NCBI RefSeq assembly: GCF_000382165.1
Contig: NZ_KB907718.1
Location: forward strand, 1-64,000
Source: Arsukibacterium perlucidum DSM 18276
GTDB taxonomy: Bacteria; Pseudomonadota; Gammaproteobacteria; Enterobacterales; Alteromonadaceae
Length of the DNA: 64,000 nucleotides
Reading direction: 5' to 3'
In this document: one piece after another, positions 58,319 through 64,000 of the stretch
Layout of the letters: every line of letters begins with the position of its first letter
Numbering within the stretch: position 1 is the stretch's first letter
Made by a program: the position numbers and the translations under genes
Notes under the pieces: model-generated
What the model was told of the DNA's origin: nothing
Seen by the model: only the letters and a program-made list of their open reading frames with translations
The model's database searches: none

Positions 58319-58450
58319 ACAATTAATAACTAGGACATGCGACATTTTCAGGCTAACTTACTAATTCAGAACTTATTCAGGTACGCTTTACTACATTTAC
58401 ATTTATTCATGCCAGTTAATGACTTACTGGTTGGTGCCCCGGGACAAGCT

Positions 58451-61087
58451 ATGCGACGTTTTTTAAAAGCACTACTCATTTTAGTCATCGGTTTACCTCT
58501 GATAACCGCTGTTGGTTACTGGTATTTGCAACAGCAAATAGCCCAGGCAGGGATCAGTAATTTACAGTTAGATTTAACCCGATTAACCTTGAGAACTGCG
58601 TCTTTTACCAGCGTTCGTTTTCAGTTAGAGCAAGATGGCGCACGACATCAGTTTAAATTGCAAAATGTCGACATTAACTGGCAATGGCCGCAAGCCTTTA
58701 AGCCAAAGTTGCAACAACTCACCCTTGGCTCCGGCCAGATTACCCTGAACAGCGCCGCCCGCCTGGCAGCAGATGAGCAAGCCACCACGTTCAGACTGCC
58801 CAGCCAATGGCAGCTACCCGCCTGGCTGCCACAGCATGTTGCTGTAACCGATACCCGCTTGCTACTGCCCTGCCCGGCCGGCCACTGTCAGCTGCAACTT
58901 AATGGTTATCTTAGTTATCTTCAAACGGGCCAGGCTGACCAGAGCATTAACCAGTCAGCTAGCAGCCCTGATGGCTATTGGCAGAGCCAGCTAGTTGTTA
59001 ATAGCGCTCGAGTAAAATCGGAGCAAGAGCTGGTAGCACTTACGATTGACGCTCATTATCGGTCGGCGCCCCAGCCGACACTGGAGTTAACTATCCAGCA
59101 AGCTGAGCAAATTGGCTTAAGTTTAAAACAACAAATTAACCCCGACAACCAACTTGCGATAACCGAACTGGTGCTGGCATTATCACCAATCACTGCCGCG
59201 AACCAGGCTATTTTAAAGGATTGGGGCTTTAATTTACCGCCAGCCTGGCTGGCCCAGTTTCAACAACCGGTGCAATTGTACAGCAAGCTGAGCTGGCAGT
59301 TACCTACCGATGGCAATCTGAATAATCTGCTTAACAGCCATCAGCTTGATGCCACAGTCATCGCCCGGGCACCCGACCCATTTTATCTACCGCAGTTGGG
59401 GCTCATTCAGGGTGAACTTCATGCTGATTTACGGCTGCAAAACCAGGTTGTTGAACGCTGGCAGTTGCAGGCCAGCGGCACGCTGTCCGAGCCAGTGCTG
59501 CCCGCGGCCCTTGCTGACATGGGTTTTAGGATAAACCCGCTGCACTTTGTCCTGAACTCTCAAGCGGTTGCAGCGCTGAACTTAAATGCCCTGCCATTGC
59601 AACTGCAGTTAACCAGCAGTGGCGAAAATAATTTTAATCTGGATAGCTATCTGAGTGTTAATCTAAGCGACAGCCCACGCATAGACATTAGTAAAGCACA
59701 AATCAGTGGCGCAACCGCCCGTTTGGTTTTAGCCGCTAATGCGGCGACCATTACCGCGCTGCAACTTAATACCGGACTGAGTGGTCGCTGGCAAGCTGAT
59801 CACTGGCAAATTTCGTTGTCCGATAATAGCAGCGTTCAGGGTGCATTTCAGACTGAAGCAATAAGTGCACCTCAATTTAAATTAGCACTGAGAGACAGTC
59901 AGTTTGCAGGCGATCAGACAGGCTTAACCGAATTTAGCACTGTACTCAACGTCAGTATAAATAGCCTGAGTCAGCCAGCGCTGCTAAGTCAGAACTGGCA
60001 GTGGCAAGGTCAGCTAAGCGGTAACCTCAGGCAACTACTAGTCAAAGATGGTAAGCTTTCCAATGACGCAGATCTGACGCTTATGCATCAGTTAAGCTAC
60101 CAAAGCGCGGCGAATGCTCTGGTAATGCACTGGCAAATGCCTGAGATTTTTTTGCTGGCTGGCAACCCGCTGGCGGCAACACTCAGTGACTGGCCTGCTT
60201 TGCTAACGTTAAACAGAGGCAAACTCACAGCCAGTGGTGAAGTGAATTTTAATGACGGAATTATAACCGGTACCAGCCAGCTGCAACTGGGTGATGTAGG
60301 CGGTATTTATGACAGGAGTCTGTTTGCCGGCTTATATGCCACGGTTGATGCTGCGCTTAGCAGCAATGCGCTGCAACTGGACACCACTGACTTGAAACTG
60401 AACAGAATTAATCACGGTTTTGAGCTGGGCCCACTGACCCTTAGTGGCAGTGCTTCCATGCCAATGGCAACGCCGGCCCAGCTTAAACTGCAGTTACAAC
60501 AGGCAGAAATCCAGGTAATGCAGGGCGTTATCAGTGCCAATAATCAGCAGCTGGATTTAAGTCAGCCAGAAAACCAACTGGTAATGCAGCTGCAACAAAT
60601 TGATTTAGCCAGTTTATTACAACAGCATCCATCGAACGACTTATCTGGCAATGGCAAACTATCAGGTACTGTACCTTTAACAATCAGCAGTAAGGGCGTC
60701 AGTATTAGCGATGGCAGTATTGCTGCTGAGGCACCTGGTGGTCGTTTGCAATATCGCTCAGCCAGCACCAGTGCAATCGCTAACACCAACAAAAACATGA
60801 AACTGGTATTCGACGCGTTGGATAACTTCCACTACACCGTGCTTAGCAGCAACATCAGCTACAACACCAGCGGCAAACTAATATTAGATTTGAAGTTACA
60901 TGGCAGTAACCCGGCTATGCAGCAAGGCCGGGCCATCAACTTAAATGTTAATCTGGAAGAAGATTTGCCAGCGTTAATTACCAGTTTGCAGTTAACCAAC
61001 AAATTAAATGATGTCATAACCCAACGGGTGCAACAGTATCTTAAACAACAACAGGCGGCAGCTGCCGCTAACGGAGACAAACCATGA
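58451..61087 (+). CDS. ydbH: YdbH family AsmA-like protein
   Basis: An 878-residue protein with one N-terminal transmembrane helix (FLKALLILVIGLPLITAVGY) and a long periplasmic part rich in beta strands. It belongs with TamB and YhdP to the AsmA-like group that moves phospholipids to the outer membrane in E. coli. The start at 58451 is chosen because it gives the typical short basic tail before the helix; a longer frame starts at 58337. It overlaps ynbE by four bases (ATGA), and ydbH-ynbE-ydbL is a conserved trio. Confidence 0.88.
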   Translation: MRRFLKALLILVIGLPLITAVGYWYLQQQIAQAGISNLQLDLTRLTLRTASFTSVRFQLEQDGARHQFKLQNVDINWQWPQAFKPKLQQLTLGSGQITLNSAARLAADEQATTFRLPSQWQLPAWLPQHVAVTDTRLLLPCPAGHCQLQLNGYLSYLQTGQADQSINQSASSPDGYWQSQLVVNSARVKSEQELVALTIDAHYRSAPQPTLELTIQQAEQIGLSLKQQINPDNQLAITELVLALSPITAANQAILKDWGFNLPPAWLAQFQQPVQLYSKLSWQLPTDGNLNNLLNSHQLDATVIARAPDPFYLPQLGLIQGELHADLRLQNQVVERWQLQASGTLSEPVLPAALADMGFRINPLHFVLNSQAVAALNLNALPLQLQLTSSGENNFNLDSYLSVNLSDSPRIDISKAQISGATARLVLAANAATITALQLNTGLSGRWQADHWQISLSDNSSVQGAFQTEAISAPQFKLALRDSQFAGDQTGLTEFSTVLNVSINSLSQPALLSQNWQWQGQLSGNLRQLLVKDGKLSNDADLTLMHQLSYQSAANALVMHWQMPEIFLLAGNPLAATLSDWPALLTLNRGKLTASGEVNFNDGIITGTSQLQLGDVGGIYDRSLFAGLYATVDAALSSNALQLDTTDLKLNRINHGFELGPLTLSGSASMPMATPAQLKLQLQQAEIQVMQGVISANNQQLDLSQPENQLVMQLQQIDLASLLQQHPSNDLSGNGKLSGTVPLTISSKGVSISDGSIAAEAPGGRLQYRSASTSAIANTNKNMKLVFDALDNFHYTVLSSNISYNTSGKLILDLKLHGSNPAMQQGRAINLNVNLEEDLPALITSLQLTNKLNDVITQRVQQYLKQQQAAAAANGDKP

Positions 61088-61269
61088 AACGAATAGTCGG
61101 GGTAGCGCTGGCAGCAGTCATGTTGCTTGCCTGTACACCAAAAGTTCAGGTAGAGCTGCCAAATGAGCCGATAAATATCAATCTGAATGTTAAAATTCAG
61201 CATGAAATTTATATTAAGGTCGACAAACAGCTAGATGAGTTATTCAGCGAAAACAGTGGTTTATTCTAA
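61084..61269 (+). CDS. ynbE: YnbE lipoprotein
   Basis: A 61-residue lipoprotein of the YnbE family: signal peptide with lipobox MLLAC, then PKVQVELPNEPININLNVKI and a short acidic tail. In E. coli YnbE cooperates with YdbH in outer-membrane lipid transport. It overlaps ydbH by four bases. Confidence 0.88.
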   Translation: MKRIVGVALAAVMLLACTPKVQVELPNEPININLNVKIQHEIYIKVDKQLDELFSENSGLF

Positions 61270-61282
61270 GGAGATCATACTG

Positions 61283-61633
61283 ATGAAATTAACAAAATTC
61301 CGCCTGCTGCTGGCAGGCTTGCTGTTAGCGCTGAGCTTACCGGCACTGGCAATGAACCTGCAACAAGCGATGGCAGCATTGGGGCAGGCCAAAGCACAAG
61401 GCCTAGTGGGTGAGCAACCTAATGGCTACCTGGGGGTAGTTAAAAATAGTGCTGACAGTGAAGCGGTGGTTAAACTGATCAATGACGCCCGTCGCGCTGA
61501 ATATAGCCGGATGGCTAAACAAAATAACATTGCGGTTGCCGATATTGAGGCCATCGCAGGCCAGAAAGCTATCGAACGGACCGCCAGCGGTCATTTTGTC
61601 CTGATTGACGGAAACTGGATCAAAAAACGCTAG
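61283..61633 (+). CDS. ydbL: YdbL family periplasmic protein (DUF1318)
   Basis: A 116-residue secreted DUF1318 protein, with a signal peptide (about 1-23, ending LPALAM) and the conserved GEQPNGYLGVV. It works with YdbH and YnbE in E. coli. AAGGAG lies about nine bases before the ATG at 61283; an in-frame start at 61235 would lie inside ynbE. Confidence 0.87.
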   Translation: MKLTKFRLLLAGLLLALSLPALAMNLQQAMAALGQAKAQGLVGEQPNGYLGVVKNSADSEAVVKLINDARRAEYSRMAKQNNIAVADIEAIAGQKAIERTASGHFVLIDGNWIKKR

Positions 61634-61651
61634 GCTCAACCTGTTTAACTT

Positions 61652-61690
61652 CCAGCTCATTTTCAGATGAGCTGGCGTTTGACTTTAACC
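61652..61690 (+). terminator. Terminator after ydbH-ynbE-ydbL
   Basis: A 9-bp stem CCAGCTCAT/ATGAGCTGG with a six-base loop (61652-61675) is followed by CGTTTGACTTT, about 20 bases after the ydbL stop. Confidence 0.75.
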
Positions 61691-61703
61691 GCATTCATTT
61701 CGT

Positions 61704-61991
61704 TTGTTCTCTGATGTACTACGCGTCGCCCGGCCAGAGATGTACAGTGAAATCGAACGGCAAATGCGCTTAACCCGCCAATCACCTGGCGCCCAGGAAG
61801 CGGCTATGCTGGAGCGCATTGCTAATGTGATTGAATTCGGCCTGAAAGACTACGATTTGGTTATTCTTGGTACCGCCCCTACCGGCCATACTTTGCGTTT
61901 ACTCAGCTTACCTGAAGCGATGGCCGCCTGGACTCAGGGCCTTGCAGCGTTACAACATATGGCAGACTTGCTTGAACAAGCCGGTTTGTAG
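61704..61991 (+). pseudogene. Remnant of an ArsA/Get3-type ATPase
   Basis: The frame of 95 codons reads like the middle of an ArsA family ATPase: [55 protein letters not shown]. The usual Walker-like FDTAPTGHT has here become LGTAPTGHT. The P-loop half and the C-terminal half are missing, and a normal gene would be about 340 codons. No other piece is seen nearby. The frame begins at a TTG, has no ribosome site and stops early, so it is a decayed fragment. Confidence 0.75.
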
Positions 61992-62051
61992 CTGATTTTT
62001 GCCTGTGAATCCGGTATGGTTGGCTTTTTTTGAAAATGGCGTAATAAAAAA

Positions 62052-62402
62052 ATGAATATCAAAAGTCTGCTATTCAGGGCATTGCTTGTGGTGTTGGTCA
62101 TCAGCCTGCCCGCTGCGGCCGCTGCAGAAAAGCCTGACACTACTGCCAATTCCAATCCCCCTGATGTTAAAACTGCGATACTGGACGGTTACTTACAACG
62201 TTGCGTAGAAGTACTGCACAGTAAAGGCTATAGCAGCGAGGAAATTAAAGAAGAATGCAGCTGTGAGCTGGATCAGATCGAACAGAATTTTAGTATATTT
62301 GAGCAAATGCTGACTAACAGCAAAGCTGACAACCAACAGCAAATAAATGACTTTAAAAAGCAATTACTGCAATGCAAAGTAAAACCGCAAGCTAGTCAGT
62401 AA
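62052..62402 (+). CDS. Hypothetical secreted protein, 116 residues
   Basis: Not a recognised family. A signal peptide covers about 1-25 (LLVVLVISLPAAAAA). The mature part is short and acidic, with four Cys (RCVEVL, ECSC, LQCKV) that could form two disulfides. No clear Shine-Dalgarno site precedes the ATG; A-rich bases do. It converges on the DUF3667 gene with four bases between stops. Confidence 0.7.
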   Translation: MNIKSLLFRALLVVLVISLPAAAAAEKPDTTANSNPPDVKTAILDGYLQRCVEVLHSKGYSSEEIKEECSCELDQIEQNFSIFEQMLTNSKADNQQQINDFKKQLLQCKVKPQASQ

Positions 62403-62406
62403 TTGG

Positions 62407-63363
62407 CTAAGCCCAGAGAATGCTTAACACGATTAAAGCCATTACAGCGCTGATAAATAACAGGTTGTACAATGAGCTGGTTAACCAAAATTTCAGAAGC
62501 GTTTTACCCCAATGCTGTTTGTAGTAAAATTTTTGACACAGCAATAAATAAACAGGGATCCACCACAAGGCTGCTGTTTCCAGCCACCCCACTATTGTTG
62601 CCAGCCAATTCCAGCTAATGCTGTTTTGCACCACCCCGATACCTAAATAGATTACTGACATTTGCAGAATAAAACTATGGCTATGCAGCGCGACTATCAA
62701 ATGTTCCATGTAATAACGATTGGAGCGGATATAGAGCAGTTTAAGTAACAAGGCAAATATTGGCAGTAACAGAAACATCATTTGCGGTGCCAGGCTAAAA
62801 AACTTGTTTATAGCCAGTTTGGGGTTGGCGATAATAGCGTCCAGTTTGGCATTGAACTCTTGTTGTCCCTCATCAGATAAAAAGGATACCTTGACACCAG
62901 AGGGTGATCTTTCTCTACTTTGCTGGAAGTTTTTACTAATTTCAGCCCCTATATCAGCCAGATTTTTGGTATCTGGTGAGACATCTGCAGTGGGCTGGAC
63001 TATTACGTTATCAGGCGCGCTGACATCAGCCGATGTGTCTGGCAAAACTCTGGCAAAAATCAGAAAAGCGATAATAGAGGTAAACAGATACAGTCGCAGA
63101 GGCGGTACAAAAGGTACCCGGTGGCCACCCACATAACGCAGACTTAAATAGCCGGGGCGAAACCACAGCGGTATTAGCGTGCGCCACAGCCGGGTATCCC
63201 AGTTGCTGAATTCACCGAAAAACTCAGTCACCACGCCGCTGACATTACGGATATAGCTTTTCTTTTCCTGACCGCACTGATGGCAGAATTCGCCGTGCAA
63301 CGCACTGTTGCAGTTATCACAATATCGCTGTGCCGATGCATCCATCTTCGACCCACAATTCAT
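62407..63363 (-). CDS. DUF3667 membrane protein with zinc ribbon
   Basis: A 318-residue membrane protein of DUF3667. The N-terminus has two CxxC pairs (CDNC and CHQCG), a zinc-ribbon-like element. The middle has GYLSLRYVGGHRVPFVPPLRLYLF, the family core, with a first membrane helix after it, a periplasmic or cytoplasmic loop, and three to four helices at the C-terminus. Function unknown. The weak start context leaves the N-terminus open. Confidence 0.82.
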   Translation of the reverse strand: MNCGSKMDASAQRYCDNCNSALHGEFCHQCGQEKKSYIRNVSGVVTEFFGEFSNWDTRLWRTLIPLWFRPGYLSLRYVGGHRVPFVPPLRLYLFTSIIAFLIFARVLPDTSADVSAPDNVIVQPTADVSPDTKNLADIGAEISKNFQQSRERSPSGVKVSFLSDEGQQEFNAKLDAIIANPKLAINKFFSLAPQMMFLLLPIFALLLKLLYIRSNRYYMEHLIVALHSHSFILQMSVIYLGIGVVQNSISWNWLATIVGWLETAALWWIPVYLLLCQKFYYKQHWGKTLLKFWLTSSLYNLLFISAVMALIVLSILWA

Positions 63364-63431
63364 TAGTTAAAGTTGATTTCGATTCTACTTTAAGTAATTG
63401 TTTTAGCAATACTTATTTCTAACCAATGACG

Positions 63432-63758
63432 CTACTCCCACATCAAGCCAACATTGGCATCCTGTGCCTCGTGCAGTAGTTTTAACAATGGTTCAGCCCT
63501 GACACTCAGACTCACCCGCTCTGGCTTTTCTTCATCATCACTATCAGGCTTGTTTGCTGCGGCCTGTTCAGCCTCTGGCGCGTCATCTTCGGCCAGCCTG
63601 GCCAATTCCTGCTGCAAGCGGGCTAATGCGTCAGCTACATCGTCAGCAAACATGGCGCTGGGTAATTTGGTATCCCGCCCCATCATTTTCAGTAATTGCA
63701 GCCCGACATTAGTGTGGTAATCAACATTTCTGCCGGCTTTGCTTTTAAATGTAATCAT
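63432..63758 (-). CDS. DUF1840 family protein
   Basis: A 108-residue protein of DUF1840, recognised by MITFKSKAGRNVDYHTNVGLQLLKMMG and the C-terminal PLLKLLHEAQDANVGLMWE. The middle is acidic and low-complexity (EDDAPEAEQAAANKPDSDDEEK). Function unknown. GGAG lies eight bases before the ATG, and the same stretch is duplicated 17 bases upstream. Confidence 0.83.
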   Translation of the reverse strand: MITFKSKAGRNVDYHTNVGLQLLKMMGRDTKLPSAMFADDVADALARLQQELARLAEDDAPEAEQAAANKPDSDDEEKPERVSLSVRAEPLLKLLHEAQDANVGLMWE

Positions 63759-63759
63759 C

Positions 63760-63791
63760 GTATTGCTCCATTTATAGTATTACTCCATTAA
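63760..63791 (-). repeat. Direct repeat before the DUF1840 gene
   Basis: On the plus strand GTATTGCTCCATTTA (63760-63774) and GTATTACTCCATTAA (63777-63791) are near-copies with a 17-base period. On the minus strand each carries a GGAG ribosome-site core; the copy nearer to the ATG is used. Confidence 0.7.
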
Positions 63792-63837
63792 TTACTGCTA
63801 CTCTGACAACAAGCATAACCTACTTTCCAGCATTAAT

Positions 63838-64000
63838 ATGGTAACCAGCAATAACTCTTGTTACATTCTGGCAATTGATCAAGGCACCACGTCCAGCCGG
63901 GCCGTAATATTTAACCGGCAAATGCGTCCGATAGCGTCGGCGCAGCAAGAACTGACATTACATTTTCCGCAGCCCGGTTGGGTCGAGCAGGATCCTGAAA
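63838..64000 (+). CDS. glpK: Glycerol kinase, N-terminal part
   Basis: Partial: the first 54 codons, cut at the right edge. [17 protein letters not shown] and [13 protein letters not shown] are the unmistakable start of GlpK, which phosphorylates glycerol to glycerol-3-phosphate. No strong ribosome site precedes the ATG at 63838. Confidence 0.93.
   Translation, partial: MVTSNNSCYILAIDQGTTSSRAVIFNRQMRPIASAQQELTLHFPQPGWVEQDPE

Overview
This 64 kb window is chromosomal, housekeeping-type DNA from a gammaproteobacterium, most likely of the Alteromonadales-related group around Rheinheimera, Arsukibacterium and Alishewanella. The evidence is gene content and order. A recC-recB-recD operon, pheS-pheT-ihfA, hda, purC-bamC-dapA, gcvR-bcp, perM, bepA and yejK/yejL/yejM all occur, with neighbourhoods close to those of E. 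coli, Vibrio and Shewanella. Many small families typical of these orders are also present (DUF3581, DUF2897, DUF3081, DUF2069, DUF5924, DUF1840). The genus assignment is an inference from style, not a database match. No insertion sequence, phage, integron or CRISPR array was seen.

Layout. 1-0.25 kb: the promoter (rrn P1 type), leader and boxA of a ribosomal RNA operon that runs off the left edge on the minus strand. 0.25-10.2 kb: recD, recB and recC plus a DUF3581 gene, all minus. 10.4-13.9 kb: a LexA-controlled sulA-like gene, a ychJ-like gene, a small conserved gene, tRNA-Tyr and a TPR response regulator. 13.9-17 kb: deoC, a candidate small RNA with a strong terminator, a YgjP-like metalloprotease, xthA and yfbV. 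17.5-25.1 kb: a YffB-type ArsC family gene, dapE, an M15 peptidase and DUF2897, then yejK against yejL-yejM, cvfB and a DUF5924 membrane protein with an 18-bp tandem repeat at its end. 25.2-31.7 kb: csbD and a tight six-gene photolyase / cyclopropane fatty acid synthase operon. 32-40.5 kb (all minus): ihfA-pheT-pheS, hda-DUF2066 and purC-bamC-dapA. 40.7-45 kb: gcvR, bcp, a sugar dehydrogenase and a TonB-dependent receptor. 45-50.8 kb: perM, bepA-arsC-wrbA-DUF2069, a periplasmic binding protein and a Lon-N-domain protein. 50.9-55.4 kb: queE and queC (divergent), a dicarboxylate-type symporter, and lysC behind a lysine riboswitch. 55.5-64 kb: small secreted proteins, an M28 lipoprotein peptidase, the ydbH-ynbE-ydbL operon, an ArsA ATPase remnant, DUF3667, DUF1840 and the start of glpK.

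How the genes work together. RecBCD, the SulA-like protein, Xth and the photolyase cover double-strand break repair, SOS division arrest, base excision and light repair. DapA, DapE and LysC belong to lysine/diaminopimelate synthesis, and the riboswitch ties LysC to lysine. BamC, BepA, YejM and YdbH/YnbE/YdbL all act in outer-membrane assembly and lipid balance. QueE and QueC act in queuosine synthesis.

I found no convincing new multi-gene system. The points most worth following up are the small-RNA candidate beside deoC, the ArsA remnant, the shortened YejM, the possible operator before the photolyase operon, the tandem repeat in the DUF5924 gene and the terminator/promoter overlap before the symporter.
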